Shown: positions 32,140 through 45,354, numbered from the stretch's first letter. The stretch: 64,000 nt of DNA from Istiophorus platypterus (GCA_016859345.1 CM029123.1:1968501-2032500); one strand, 5' to 3'. A program made the numbers and translations. The notes: generated by a model not told the origin, from the letters alone.

Positions 32140-34575
32140 TTTTCAGAAAGTTTACAGTAATCTCATCAGCAGTACAATGACTATACTGTAAATATTTGGA
32201 CAGAGACCAACCCACCATCAGGAGAATGGTAACTGGTACAAGGCCTGAAGGAACCAGTTACTGAAAGTTAGTGGCATAAGATGAGTTTTGAGTTTGGATT
32301 TAAAGACCTCAGTGGAGCCAGTTTGATGTCAGCAGGATTATTGTTCCAGAAGAGGGGGCATGATAGGAAAAGGCCCCACAACCTGCTAAATTGTTTTCAA
32401 TTCTGGGGGCAGACAGGAGACCTGAATTCTGAGAGAGAGGAGCACTGGTTAGAATATAATGTTTTAGGAGATCAGACGGGTATGAAGAGGCCTGCACATT
32501 TAGGATATTGATCAGAGGCACATTAAAGTCTGAACTGACATGGATCAGGGGCAAATGAAGGCAAGTTGCTCTGGTGAAATGTGGTTAAAATGTTTGGATT
32601 TAGTTCCAATTCTATCTGTAACATTTTGAACTATTTTAAGAGTTTTAGTACTGCCTTGTGTGGCAGGTCTAAAAACAGAACATTACAATTATCTACTCTG
32701 GATGAGACAAAGACATAGAATAGAATGAATGAACAGAAAAAAACGAATTTTAGCTATGTGACATAGCTAAAAGTGGTCTTTTTCACCAGTGTAACATAGG
32801 TGAATATACTGATCAAATAAGAGGATAGGATCAAATGTAGCACCACAATTCTTGGTTGTCAGACTTTAAGAAATCCCACAATTGTCAAGAATTAATGTTA
32901 ACTGATCAAACCCGTGTCTATGTCGGGGCAGGCCAATGACTATCATCTCAGTTTTATCAGAACCGACGGGCAGGAAATTATGTAAAATACAGTTTTTAAC
33001 AGCAGAAAAGCAGGTATTAAACAAATAACTTGGATATGATCATCAGCCTTTACAGGCACATAAAGGTGAGTATCATCAGAGTCACAGTGGAAATTAATTA
33101 CTGAATATAATTTGGCCCTGAGGTGAAATATAAAGAGAGAAAAAGAATGGATCAAGAACAGAGTCCTGAGATAATCCATATTTCACACCAAAAGTGTAGA
33201 AAGGTTCAGGTCACAGACATCATCCAACAATATTAGTGAGTCTAAGAGTCTTAACCAGATGCATTTCAGCAACAGGGAACTGCTTCAATTCCATTATTGG
33301 CTTGTCAACTTCCTTTCTGCACTGAAAGTGGAAATTTGTCACATTGTGAAGATTGACATCTTCTGCCTCTGATCACGTTGCAACTACATTTTAGCAAATA
33401 TTTGACCAGTTTTATATAAGGAACAGTGTGAAGGACTGGACGAAAATGAAAGACTCTTCTTCAGCAGTCTGAGAAACTTCCACCACTATTTACATTGATG
33501 CCCTAAATAGATCAGTTACTGGCCACACAGTCCAGGGATAAGCTGGTCATCTTTCTGATATAATAGTCACGGTAACTGGTCAAATGCATTTGTTATCAGT
33601 GTTTTATTATGTGTTTATAACATTATGATATCGCATCGGAAGTTGTCTGACTGTGGCTGTTCAAAACATGTTTTAATACAATATGCCATCATTCAAAACA
33701 GTTACTCTAGAGACTCTGTTAGTTTTATTATTACAGACAGCCTAGTTACATCTTGTTAGTTATACTCTTATACAAAGTCCAGTTTTCCATAACATGGGGA
33801 TTGTGTAAGTAATAAATTATTCCCTATTTTATGATCAACGAAATATATATTATATGCATAGATGGGTGAAAAGATGCATTTTAATCTATGTTGATAAATC
33901 AGTTTCCAGACCAATGAAGTAAAAATCATCTTTACTGATGTGAAAAATGTAAATAATTTTAATTACTTATTCATCTGCAGCATCAAACTGATAAGTTACT
34001 GAATCGCATGATACTTTACACTGTATAAACATAGAGCTAATGTACTGCTGTTACTCACAGTAAGATAGCTAATTTGAAACTAGTCAATACTGAACTTGCA
34101 CTGAGGATATCTTTTTAATCCAATATCTGTGATGAATATGGTGGAGTAAGGCCATATGACCTCCTCCAAAATGTGGACATGTGTTTTCAACTTTGAGAAA
34201 TGTATAGCAGGCTGTTTGAACTGCTTAGTTCCAGCAATTAACAAGAAGCTAGGAGACAAAACCAGAGCCAGGCCACTGTCGAGAGCAATTATTTCCCACA
34301 CTGCATACAGTTATGAAGGGATTAATGGTAATAATGGTAAAGGTTAGAGACTGGTCAATGATCAAGGTTTGGTTTCTTAAGTAAAGGTTTAACCAAAGCA
34401 ATTTTAAAACTAATGGGGACAGTGCCAGTTGAAAAGTTAGCAGCATTGGGCACTTTAGGTCTCAGAAACGGCCAAAGATCCTCGGAAATTCTAGCTGGTA
34501 GAAGCTTGGAAAAACAGCAGTTTGGTTTAGTAAGAGAACTATTTCAAGAGATATAGCCACAAAATCTATAAAAGC
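32140..34575. repeat. Long degenerate LINE-related dispersed repeat
   Basis: Phrases such as 'gatgtcagcaggattattgt', 'aggaaaaggccccacaacct', 'acattacaattatctactct', 'ctcagttttatcagaaccga' and (34380-34440) 'taaaggtttaaccaaagcaa' belong to a repeat familiar from many fish genomes. Part of it is antisense to a reverse transcriptase (32940-33180). The middle (about 33240-34080) is less clear and may be an insertion or simply more diverged. Confidence 0.55.
32940..33180 (-). pseudogene. Reverse transcriptase fragment (LINE type)
   Basis: Minus-strand reading gives 'INFHCDSDDTHLYVPVKA', a mutated version of the RT catalytic box (Y/F-A-D-D-T-Q-L-Y; here S-D-D-T-H-L-Y). It is preceded by a degenerate G-V-P-Q-G-S-V-L-type segment near 33180-33130. 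Non-functional. Confidence 0.65.
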
Positions 34576-35157
34576 AGAGATTCAACATGGGATTCAACAT
34601 GTACATATTGCACTTAAAATTCTGCAGCAGTAGCTGGAGATGAAAAACAATTTTGTATGTAATTTAATTTTTTTTTTTTTTTGCAGAGAAAAATCCGTCA
34701 GGATATTGTTTTCTGTGTTACATTCTGACTCCCCACACAAAGTCATTCAATTTCTCAAAATCCATTTAAAAAAGCTCAGATTTTTTATTGTCCAAAGTGG
34801 GAAGAAAACACAGAAAAATCTCTTGTTTGAACTTGTTATGTAGAAAAGACAGCTCAACACAATACTGACTTAAAAATGAGCTTTTATAAGTAAATATTAC
34901 TCAACTGTAAGGTTTGGAGAAAATATTAACTCTAAAAAAACATGTTCTTTTGCATATTCTTAATCTTTTTAATGATTCTAAAAAAAATGAGTCTTTGAAG
35001 ACTTCTGGTTAGAAAACATAGCTTAATTGTATGTTAAAGTCAGAAATACATTTCTTTCTGCTAACAATAATCAAAGTCAACATGTGCTGTGTTTTATGAA
35101 AGAACTGACACAAAGTCATAAAAAAAACATGTGTCTTCATATTCTCCAGGGAAATGT
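34576..35157. other. No recognisable feature
   Basis: AT-rich with a T run at 34668-34682. Nothing recognised. Confidence 0.4.
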
Positions 35158-35412
35158 TAAATGGACTGTACTTGTATAGCGCTTTTCTAGTCTTTTTCGA
35201 CCACTCAAAGCACTTTACACTACTGTCAGATTCACCCATTCACACAGCACATTTTTCTACATACATATTGATGCGCACTACGCATTCACACACATCAGTG
35301 GCAATTTTGGGCCCAAGGACACTTTGACATGCGGACTGGAGGAGCCAGGGATCTAACTACCAACCTTCCGGTTGGTGGGTGACCGCTCTACCACCTGAGC
35401 CACAGGCGCCCC
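35158..35412 (-). mobile_element. tRNA-derived SINE
   Basis: Read on the minus strand, the head carries an A-box-like 'tggctcaggtggtagagcgg' and a degenerate B-box-like 'ggttggtagttagatccctg' as in a tRNA promoter. The body then runs to 'gcgctatacaagtacagtcc'. About 255 bp. It abuts a Tc1 fragment at 35413. The frame reading AQVVERSPTNRKVGS is the usual artefact of this SINE head. Confidence 0.8.
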
Positions 35413-35900
35413 TGTCCAGGAGGTGACCAAGAGCCCACTAATCATTGCAGCTAAGCTCAAGGGGCCCTCTGTGGAGATGGGAGAAACATTCAGAAGGACA
35501 ACCAATCGCTGCCACACTCCACCAATCTGGGGTTTGTGGCAGAGGGGCAAGACGGAAGCCTCTCCTCAGAAAAGGAAACATGAAGCCCACTTGGACTTTG
35601 CAAAAAAAAACAGCTTAAGAACTCTTGCACCGTGAGATACATGTTTCTCTGGTTAAACCAGGATTGAACTGTTTGGCCTCAGTTATAAGCATCATGCCTA
35701 AAGGAATCCAGGTATTGTTCATCACCTGCCCAGGACCATCTCTAACAGTTACAGATGTTGGTGACAGCATGATGCTGTGCAGGGGTTTTTCAGCAGTCTG
35801 GCCAAGGTTCTGGGAAAGCTGAACAAAGAAAAGTACAAAGATATTGTTGTCGCTCACCAACAGACTGTAGACAAAGGCCTACATGCTCACCCAAACCTGA
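35413..35900 (+). mobile_element. Tc1-like transposase remnant
   Basis: Plus-strand text of the central transposase: 'gaggtgaccaagagcccact' (EVTKSPLI), 'RRTTNRCHTPPIWGLW' (about 35485-35540), a degenerate 'FLWLNQD.TVWPQL' (35645-35685) and the GGDSMMLCRGF-like stretch (about 35755-35795). Stops and frameshifts throughout. It belongs to the same broad family as 7003-7345 and 8365-8667. Confidence 0.75.
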
Positions 35901-36744
35901 AACTAAGCTAAAGACCATGTGTTGCTACCTGAGGAAGACAAAGAACTCAGCTGAGCAACCCCCCAACACGCGGTCTTAGTTGAGTAACCGACCAGATGGG
36001 CGACCCCCAACACACGCAGCCTCAGCCGACCAGTGGCGTTCTCCCAAAATCCACGGCTCCCATTGAGTGAAATCCATCACGGTCAGTCCCAAACCGTAAT
36101 GTCACCCAAAGTTATATTAACACTGAAACTCCCAAAACTCACGCTTCTGGAATGGACCTTCGCCACAACCTGCGAACTCCTCGCTGATAGAAGTGGCAAC
36201 GAATTTATTGTGGAAGAATGGTTTTCGATCAGGCCAGAGTTCCCTGTAGAATTCCAGGGACATTTAGAATCAATGCAAGACACTCTACATATACATATAC
36301 TATACATATACCCTACACAGAATGAACATACAATATATAGTCAAGGAAAATGAAGTTACAATTTGTGTTGCAAATGAGCATGAAAACAAGGATAGGGTTA
36401 CCGTATTTGATCTTTCAGACATAAGGCTATAAGGCTGTATTCTTTATTAAAATTATCTCTTGGTGCCACAGAATATCAGAAAAAGCTAAATGATAGCCTA
36501 CAAGATTAACAATTATATGTTCAAAACATCTTAACTCCAAACCAGCAGCACTTGCAACAGTAAGAGCAATCAATTCTGTGTTTCTGAGCATTTTTTAAAA
36601 ACTGTTTCTTCTGATTTTGCTGTTGTAGAACTTTATTAAATTTATTCTAGGTTGGTGCATAGTGGTGGTTATATTTATATTTATATTACTACTATAGATA
36701 TAGTTAGGTTATGTTTACCAGATTTCACACAAGCTTGATTAATG
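35901..36744. other. Unassigned, possibly repeat-derived
   Basis: The stretch around 36140-36270 ('aatttattgtggaagaatgg', 'agaattccagggacatttag') resembles the tail of a common fish DNA repeat, but I cannot assign it firmly. Confidence 0.35.
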
Positions 36745-37500
36745 TCTGTGGAGGTTCTCATTCATCCAGGTCGACTGATAACGACTCAATAGAGGTCATA
36801 TACCTGGAATTCCCCAGCAGTCAGCCAGAACTGAGGAAGCCTCTTGGATGAGAGGCTAAACTTCTTCAAACAAACTTGCAACCAAGTCCAGTTGCCCTTG
36901 ACTAAACTCTTCTAAGATAACTATGACCTGAATGAATAAGAATCTCTGCAGACATTTGCTTACCATTTTTGGATGAACACCCTCAGAGTGGTGAGAGAGT
37001 ATGAAAGGACAGCCAGAAAGATAACAGACTCCAGGAATCACCTTTGGTTCAGCTTGAGATGCCATCAACACCGATCCCTAACAGCCTACGTCTAAATGCA
37101 AGGCCACAGAACTGAAAAGATCCTAGAAAAGCCTCAGAAACAACTACTGAGTGAGAGGGTGAGGCAAATTCACTTCACCAATGAAGCACTGAAGGAAAAG
37201 ACCAACCAATTACTATGAGAACTGTCATCACTGCTACCCACTGACATCTTGAAAAAGTTGTCTGAATTTACCAACAAAGCACAATTATCTCAATATCAGA
37301 TTACAACACAAAAATCATGGTACTTCTCAGTGAGAAGTCAGATGTCCTATGATGTGACATTGATCACATGTGGATACCGTGAGGAAATGCCTTTAATATG
37401 ACAACACCCTCAATAACAGAATCAACCTCAACCCAGACCTGATTTGCCACCTGCTTGAACTATGCCTGATTACCACAATGTCCATAATGTAGCTTACTAA
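36745..37500 (+). repeat. Probable dispersed retroelement-derived repeat
   Basis: 'gtggaggttctcattcatcc', 'gaactgaggaagcctcttgg' and 'actatgacctgaatgaataa' match a repeat familiar from fish genomes. The following text (to about 37440) is a degenerate coding-like segment I cannot classify. Confidence 0.4.
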
Positions 37501-37909
37501 AATTGCACAAGGTAATATATATGGGTAGAGTCATTTGTTTATTCTTGCATTATGCTAGTGTTTCTAACCATGTATTCTTAAATATCTCTTAGATGTTATT
37601 AATATTTTGGTTTTATGTTTTGATTTTAATCATATAAATATTTGTAATCTCCTAACCATTCTCTTAAACTGTATTGTGTGTTGTATTGTGTGTTGTACCT
37701 CTACTATGAAATGAGAAAGGCCTAAGCACTATATAATCAAACTGGAACAGTTGTCATCATTTCAGAAATACAACTGCTTAACTTTCACGTATATGAATTT
37801 AAGCACATTCTTGTATCTTTCTGGTAAAGGTGGGGATGGTGGAACCCTGTAGCTTAGTGAAATTCTGTCATTTGGTTAAACCAGTATCAGCAACTCTGGT
37901 ATTTGGCAG

Positions 37910-38120
37910 AAGCTTGACTCGGTAGAATGGACTACCCGGTCTGCCCGTTCCTCCTTTGAAACAGACCTGTGACCTCTACCTCAGAATCCTGGAGACCATT
38001 GTGGAGGTGAAAGAACTGAAGCACATAAAAGAGGTGGTGGGGGAGTTCCTGAAATCAGGAGGGGTTGAAGAGAGACTGCAGAGAGGTCTGAAGAAGAAAG
38101 CATGTAACAGTGAAAACTGG
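37910..38120 (+). pseudogene. CRAT-like N-terminal exon with in-frame stop
   Basis: After the acceptor atttggcag|, the frame reads SLTR-stop(37923)-NGLPGLPVPPLKQTCDLYL and continues with HIKEVVGEFLKSGGVEER and LKKKACNSENW. This matches the CRAT segment with L-P-x-L-P-V-P-P-L and GGVGERLQ..L. The donor would be TGG|gtgaac. The TAG most simply derives from CAG or another sense codon. Translation could start only downstream of it, and no Met follows in this exon. Confidence 0.7.
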
Positions 38121-38299
38121 GTGAACTGAACAACTACACCAACAGCTGTGACAATGTAGCAGCGCAAAGGTTCTCTTGACAGTGACCTTCTGACATATTC
38201 TGCATTTATATAGCTACTGGTAAAAACAAAACAAAACAAAAAACAGGCAGCTTATTAGGCACTCAGCTCCTGAGACTGACCTTTACGCAAATTTAGCCA

Positions 38300-38960
38300 G
38301 GGATAGCAAGCTCACAAACAGTTCAGGTGGGACTTCTATAAGATCTCAAAGTTAAGAAAATATGTTATAGTGTTCTTCACAATATAATAATGTAATGGTT
38401 TTGACTTCACAAAATATCCTGTCCACCATTTAACTCAACATGACCAAAAATGTGTAGTTTCGTGAAATTTCAAGCACCCCCACCAACTCAGAGCTGTTAG
38501 AAATAAGTAGGGGTCGCTCTAAAGCCAACATGCCACACTAATGAACAATTGTTATGTCATATCAAAATAAATTCTATTTTGAACATGGGTGCAAAGTTTG
38601 ATAAGTTTTTTCACATACTAAAAGGCATAAAAAATGTGTGTTCATAAAATGAAAATTGAAGCAAAAAAATCTAAAATGGCTGACCTCCTGTTGTGTATTA
38701 TATCCAGAATAATGACAACAATGAATCCACCAAATTTCATGACCATGCAGCCTACTTTATCACAACATGACCTTGTGTATGGGTACTTTAGAGCCCGCTG
38801 GCCATGCTCGAGCTCAGTCACTACAGAATTTTGTATATTTTGCGAGTTCAGATCTGTGTGCCAATTGTTGAGAGCTTTCTAGCAACCCCAAGCCCATCAA
38901 AATGCATTTTCAAAGCAGAATAATAATAATAATAACAAAAATAACAGTAATAATAACAGG
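38300..38960 (+). repeat. Dispersed fish repeat
   Basis: 'aaaatggctgacctcctgtt', 'tccaccaaatttcatgacca', 'tagagcccgctggccatgct' and the AAT-rich end (38922-38960) match a repeat family abundant in fish (gene-poor, often ending in AAT runs). Class not certain. Confidence 0.55.
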
Positions 38961-40600
38961 CAGGCAGGCATTAACATGCTCCAAGCCCCACACACAGTTT
39001 CTCACCCAGCTGCCAATTAAGGTTGGACCTTCAGGATGCAAATCTCAGGTTGAGACCAGCACAAGCATTGGAAAAAATTTCACCAGGCTTGAAATATTCC
39101 TCAGGGGTATTCAAAAAAGTATGGTTAAACTAGCCTGTCCTTATAACCTGGACTTTGGGTCAAATCTGTTGTGTTACCTCAGGTTTTGGGGTAAATTTTT
39201 CACCCCAGGAATTGGGGTAACCGATCCACCAATCATGAGGTTCTTAGATGCTATGTGTAACAATTTTAAGTTTGAAAAAGTTGGTTTTGCATATTTTACA
39301 ACTTTAAAATTGTCACCTATTGGCCAATATGCACCAAGTTTTGTAGAAAACCTCACAGGGGCATAATGAACTAGTGGACCAAGTTTTGTGATTATCAGGT
39401 AGACCTATGTAAAGATATAACATCAATTCCTTTGCACGAGTAATAGCCTAATGTAACATTTGCATTTTTTGGATTATCAAAACTCTTTTAATAACTTGTG
39501 AGCATTAGAGTACATAGTCAAAGTCAAATCAGATAAAAATATGTCCAGTCTGGTAAAACTGCTTCTGTTGCATTTCTGACAGAGTAGCTGTTCAAAATGT
39601 GTTTGCTGTGCCCTGTTGTTCATACAGTCATCATTTCAAACACAACTCTGGGACCAGGGATCTGCTGGCACTTGCCAACAGCAGCAATCACAAATGTCAT
39701 CAAATCAAACTTTAGGAATTATAACTTTAACTTAACTTTAAATTCAAACATTCACTCTTGCAGCAATTGTTCTAGCTATATTGTATGGCATCCTGCACTT
39801 TATGCAAATGTTGAAAGGGATGAAAAAGAAGGGAAAGAGGGATCATGTTACTACTTTTGCTTCATGTAAATCAGAACCAAAGTCAGTTTTTTTTTATATA
39901 ATTTTATCCTTGTTTCAGGAGTAGACAGTTTCTAGAAACATTTTAAATCATTTTAAAAAACCATAAAGCAGCTTCTTTCTAAACTTAAGGGTTTAAGTCA
40001 CTTCTTTCTTTTTCATGAACTCTATCTGTCTGTGTCTTTATGTATCTATGTGTTTGTAACTGTTTGTAGTTAACAGACTATTATTTGAAGTTTGAATATC
40101 TGGAAGCCTGTGGTGGTTTATTCAAACACTGGAGTGGTCCTTCCCAAAATGGACTTCAGTAATAAGCAGGGACATGTAAGGTAAATACACAGACAAATGC
40201 ATACAAGCACCTATAGGGCTTGTCCGTTAACTATTTTAGCCATGAATATAACTCTATGAATGATCAAATGTTTTTTTATTTCCTTAATTGCTGAATTGCT
40301 ACAAAAGTTTGAGATGGTTTTCATTGGTTTTCATTAAATTGTTTGAAGGTTCCATTCATTTTTATTGGAAAACATGACTTAGAGATAATCAACATTCTGA
40401 TAGACTTAAAATACTGTTCGGCACTATAAATTACATCCTCCGTCCCTGTATCTCTGATGGAGCATCTCACCATCTGTGAGAAGTTTTTGGTTTTTCACTG
40501 AAAATTTTTTAAACATTAGTCAGTCTTCTCTCCTTGGCTCTCCAAATCCCTGCCCCACTGCTTAGGGGGCCCAGCTACCTTTAATTAATTTCAACTGGTT
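38961..40600. other. No gene recognised within the CRAT-like gap
   Basis: The plus-strand frame 38902-39366 (154 codons, among the longest in the window) starts in an AAT/ACA repeat and shows no domain. CRAT exons expected here were looked for and not seen. Confidence 0.4.
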
Positions 40601-40609
40601 TCCTTGTTG

Positions 40610-40870
40610 AGTTGAAGAATATACAGTAGTCATGCACATGAAACCCCTTTTACCTTACCAAAACCAAAATCCTCAAGTATTTTAAGTAAACAACTGTGAT
40701 AAACTCTATCAAAAGCATATCTTGATCTATAGATGACACTCTAACATAAAACTCTTCAACTCTTGAGAAATCAATAATGCCCAAAAAGAAAAACAAATTG
40801 TCCATTATTGTACAAAATTTACACGAGATCATTTGTCAAGAGGAGTCATATTCAGCCTTTGAAACAGTCG
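40610..40870 (-). mobile_element. L1/Tx1-like LINE reverse transcriptase fragment
   Basis: Minus-strand text reads 'IMDNLFFFLGIIDFSRVE' and, one frame over, 'AFDRVYHSCLLKILEDFG'. These correspond to the conserved D-N-x-F-x-x-x-x-I-I-D-F and K-A-F-D-R-V region of L1-clade RTs. The two are split by a frameshift near 40730. It contains the first catalytic Asp only. Confidence 0.75.
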
Positions 40871-40989
40871 AGTAATGTCTCCTGAGGTTATGGAAGTAAC
40901 TGTCTAAGAGGGCGTAATAACCCTGATGATATCTTGATCTCTCTATTATTTCTTATTCCTTTTTAAATTCTACACTAAATTTATGGAGT

Positions 40990-42195
40990 TCCTCTATAAC
41001 ATTTAAATGAACAACCTTTTTTTTCTCTGGTTAGGTTTGCTGCCGAATTAACAGCAGCTCTGTTGAATGTAAAGACAATAACTGACAAGTGTGTCCTGAG
41101 CTTTAAATGCTCTCCTTTTTCTACACACATAAGGTAGCATCTTTGTCTCCTGTCTCTATTATGATTTATTGCTACACAATGTAATAATATGTCCACTGTG
41201 AAGCTGAAAAATTGACCATGACATCAACTAATGGAAATCAAATTCTTTGTCGTACAAACATTTAATGCCAATGGACACAGTTAAGTTATTTGCATTTATA
41301 TAATACTCTGTCAGGCTAATTTTGTTTTTAAAAATGTTCACTTAAGCCAAAAGTTCAGTTCTCTAAAGATTTTGAATTGGGTTTATTTCCAACTAAGGTG
41401 TTTTTTAGAAGTTTACTCTCTGTCTTTATGAGTCAAATCAGTTCTATTATTTGTGTTTTACATTAAAATCTATGTGCAAAACTATTGTAAAGATTTAAAA
41501 GATTAAAAAGTATGTTGACTATGACTGTTTTTGCACATCATACAGAAAGCCAATTGTATCTTCATCATCATTTGTTTTCATTGAGGTGCTCTAAGATTGT
41601 TTGTGCATCAATCAGTATATCATGTGTGATGGCATACTATTAGTTGACTGTATTAGTACTACCCTCTAACTAGTTTGAGCTTCTTCATTTGTCTTTTCAT
41701 GTGAGCAATGAGGCTACACCTCAGTCAGTGATGGAGGCAGCAATCAATTACTCAAAGTAGTCCTAAATATACAGAGAACGTGCCAGCTTTAGGGTGTAAA
41801 TGATGTAGATTGGCTGGGTTAATGTTTAATGACTACCAGTTGAGTACATGGAAGAGAAACTGCTGTGTATGAAGCAGTACAAGCAGTTGATGTCATCCTG
41901 CCGTATCCCTGGTCTGAAAACACACCCAAATATAATCAGAGTGATGAAAACCACCAACCTACTTTGTAGTATCTTACGATATAAATAATCATCAACACAA
42001 CTGAACAATTGAGCAATGTAGAGGCTCACAGTCTTTAAACATATCCCCACAGAGAAAATCTCCAGAACTTCACAAACAGTTAATAAAGAACACAATCTCC
42101 ACATCTACACAAAAAAAATCTCTAACATTTATAAATTATCTCTAAAGTAATGCAATGTAATTCCAATTCACCTTAAGCCTGCAAGTTTCTCTGCA
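40990..42195. other. No gene recognised
   Basis: AT-rich, no exon or transposon text identified. From about 42200 to 42560 the sequence looks like a dispersed repeat ('aggagcaggtatatatgttg', 'gggcaggtggttgtggggat') of unknown class. Confidence 0.35.
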
Positions 42196-42560
42196 TTGGA
42201 GTAATAGTGGAGGGATCAGGGGTTTAAAAGTTCTGAGCCCAGATGCAAGGACTCATATGCAGGAGTCAAACACTGATCAGATTAATGTTATGGGTCTGTT
42301 TTCAACAGCAGAGGCTGTAACAGGCAGTCAATCACCAAAGTCCAACAAAACCTAACATGGATCAAACTGTCAAAAATGAGGACTAGGCAGGACTCAAACT
42401 AGGACTCGGTGGTTGAACAGTGAGCCTATAGGGCAAACAGATTATCTGGCAAATTGCTGGGGAAAGGAGCAGGTATATATGTTGTAGGATTAATTATGGA
42501 ATGAGGGGCAGGTGGTTGTGGGGATCAGGTGACAGGATTGCAGAAACACACTCAAGACAG

Positions 42561-43369
42561 CTACTGGACAGATACAGAATGGCAAGCTCTGCAATGATTG
42601 GAGAAATAATGAAATTGAAAAAAACATGCAATTCTGAGTTTTCCAATTTGAGGGAACTGCCACCTGTGAGATATCCCACCAGGATGGTCAAAATTGCATT
42701 GCTGAAAGTCATCAGTCATTGGAAAGTTGAGAATGTCCTGGCCCAAGGACCCTTCTACAGGGCTGTATTACGCAGTTACTGGAGTAATTGCATACCCACG
42801 AGGATGAAGCAAAATGAACCCACAGCAATTGTTTGAGGGTGTGGTTGGGATGCTTGTCATCCATGGTCAGACTGAATGTTTTGGGCATATTCAAACTGCA
42901 GCAGATGTTTATGACAAGGCACTGGAGGGCTATTTCCATCTCCTGGTTTCATCTGGCCATTGTACAGGGGATGCAACCCTGAATCAGAATTTGCAGAGGT
43001 GCCACTTAGAAAACACAGCTACCTCCGAAAATTGACACCCACACAGAGAAGGATTTCTCTGTCCCCTCCAGTCAGTGCCTCCAATCTTTCAGAGTCAGCT
43101 TGACCACTGGCAGCTCTCTTTCTCTAAAATCATTTTTCCATTCTGCAGGAGAGACCATTCTTCAAGGTTCTAGAAAGTCTTTTCTGCCTCTGGCATTCTG
43201 GGAGAGTGTCTATATGTAAATTAACCTGTATCTGCATGAGCAGATGGATGCTGAACAGGTGAGATTTATCAATGTTCATTATGAGAAGTTGTACATGCAC
43301 CACCTTGTTAAATACCACAATTAATACAATGACATTATGTACATGTTTAGGACTGGTTATACATATGCT
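42561..43369. other. Unassigned open frames next to gypsy remnants
   Basis: The plus frame 42501-42836 (111 codons) and its neighbours have no recognised domain. They may be decayed retroelement coding sequence, given the gypsy fragments that follow. Confidence 0.3.
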
Positions 43370-44230
43370 TTGATAAATGGAGCCCCTACATTTTGATACT
43401 AGGCACTGGATTAGGAGATGCTCTCGTGCATTTAAGCTATTTACTTTTATGAGAAAAACTCTAAAACCAACCAAACAGGGTTATATTCAAATAAAGAAAG
43501 AATTTCTCACCACGGTGCATATCTTGAAAAAATGTCAGTACACATACAGACGAAATGTGACAGTGCTCAGTGATCACAAATCTCAGAAGAATATTGTGTG
43601 AAAACCCTTGTTGAGCACAACCAAAAGATTACAGAGGATTATGCTCTGAATTCAGAAAAACGATGTGTCTGTTTTTCTTGTTCTTGCAAGCAACATGTTG
43701 CTCACTGACACCCTGAGCAAGACGTATTTTCTGAATGTTCATCGATTGGATTTGTGGAGGCCAAGCTAGAAACTGTGAACATGCCAAGCCATTTACCTAT
43801 CTCTACCAATTTATTCACTTATGGCCATAAAGACTACGTCTACAGTCAGCTATTATTCCAGTTTCTGGGAGGGGGAGTATTTACCACACACAAAGTACAG
43901 TACTGTCCTAACCTAGATGGAAGGTAGTTTTGCCTGCCATGGCATTACTGATACCATCTTTTCTGGTAATGAACCACAGTACTGAGCCACAGATTTCAAA
44001 AAGTTCTGCAAACTATTTACTCTGAGTATAAGAGTTCACTTCAAGCTTATTCACAGAGTAACAACACAGTAACAACTGTCATGCCATAGCTCAGGTCAGG
44101 AGCCATATCTGGCACTTTCGAACCAGTGGATCACACCAGCACAGGAACTACAGGCCAGGGACTGTTCAGCCAAAATTATTATTGCCCACAGCCACTCGTC
44201 CACAGTTGGACATCCAGCATTTAATACAAG
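43370..44230 (+). mobile_element. Ty3/gypsy LTR retrotransposon remnant (RNase H and integrase region)
   Basis: Plus-strand text 'EFLTTVHILKKCQYTYRR' followed by 'NVTVLSDHKSQKNI' (43500-43598) matches the gypsy RNase H motif (V-x-S-D-H-K-P). 'MLLTDTLSKTYFLNV'-like sequence (43696-43740) matches the end of that domain. Integrase-like 'FKKFCKLFTL' residues follow near 43997-44027. Many stops; no LTRs found. Confidence 0.65.
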
Positions 44231-45350
44231 TACTGGGACTCAACCAGAGCAATAATGTGCCTTTTTCAGTGGTTCAGCCAGGAACTTGTAAAATTACTAA
44301 CAGGTGAAAGAATGAATGTACAACCCCCGGATCTGCAATGTATCTGGAAAAAAGCTGAGGCTGTGAGTTTTGTAGGCTCTAGGGCCAGAAGGGCTCATTG
44401 ACCAGATTGCCTCCTATAAAACTCAGACACTCTGTGTCACATAGGCTGTTATTACAGGCAAGACAATGGTCCAGACATCATAGGGTGTGAGAAAATGATG
44501 GTTCTAAAAAGAAATAAACAGAAAACGAAGGAAAAAGGAATGGGGTGTATGCATTTCAATGTAAAATATTGCATTACGGTGTGTTTAATTTGCAAGTCTG
44601 TGCTACGGATTGTGAATACAGAGAATTACATGACACTGGTTTACATATTGTTTACTGAGATTGTTACTTGAAAAGGGGGATTTACCTACCACCAATCCTC
44701 ATGGCTGTGTCAGCTACTAACGGGTCATACTGAGTGAAATTCATTTGCTTTCTAATAAATTTAACCTTTTCCCTTTGTCACTGACTCAGTCAGGAGGGCC
44801 ACTCAAATCCTCTTCTTGTGTCAAGAATAGTTCACTGAGCTCTGTTGATTTAAGAATGTTAAGAATGTTAAGAAAGAGGCACAGACAGAAACTAAACCAA
44901 AATACTTCATATACATGGGTTATCATTCATTGTGTATCACGGTCTTATTAGAGTTGCTTTTTGCTACCCATTCAGCACACCACCCTTGTGCGCCCATATC
45001 TCTACTGTTTTCTGGCATCTACCCAATGACAACTGATCAAAAAAAGTCACTGACGCCAGGCAAACTGACAATTTTTTCTGTATTTTTTTCCTTTCAGAGT
45101 CAAGAATATAAATAAACCTTGGTGTCATGGATGCAAGATAATTTATACATCCCTATTAGGATTTTTGAGCAGCATTTACTACAGTCCTACCTACATTGAT
45201 CTTTACCTTAGACTCTGTCAGCTCTGGATAGGGCACTGTTATATCCTTTGTCGCCAACAACAAGGCTAATCTTACTTTCCTCAGTGGCTGAATACACTTA
45301 ATGTTTGTTCAGGTCCTTGAAATATTAGCAACTGGTCTTTTGTAAACATG
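44231..45350. other. No gene recognised
   Basis: Probably more decayed retroelement sequence, but nothing is specific enough to name. Confidence 0.35.
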
Positions 45351-45354
45351 TTCA

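Noticed and set aside
35340..35412. Possible tRNA gene on the minus strand
   Set aside because: A- and B-box-like sequences are present, but the B box is mutated, no cloverleaf is evident, and the body continues as a SINE.
35353..35550. Minus-strand frame containing AQVVERSPTNRKVGS
   Set aside because: A well-known artefact of the tRNA-like head of this fish SINE.
38902..39366. 154-codon plus-strand frame, among the longest in the window
   Set aside because: It starts inside an AAT/ACA repeat, shows no domain, and joins no recognised exon.
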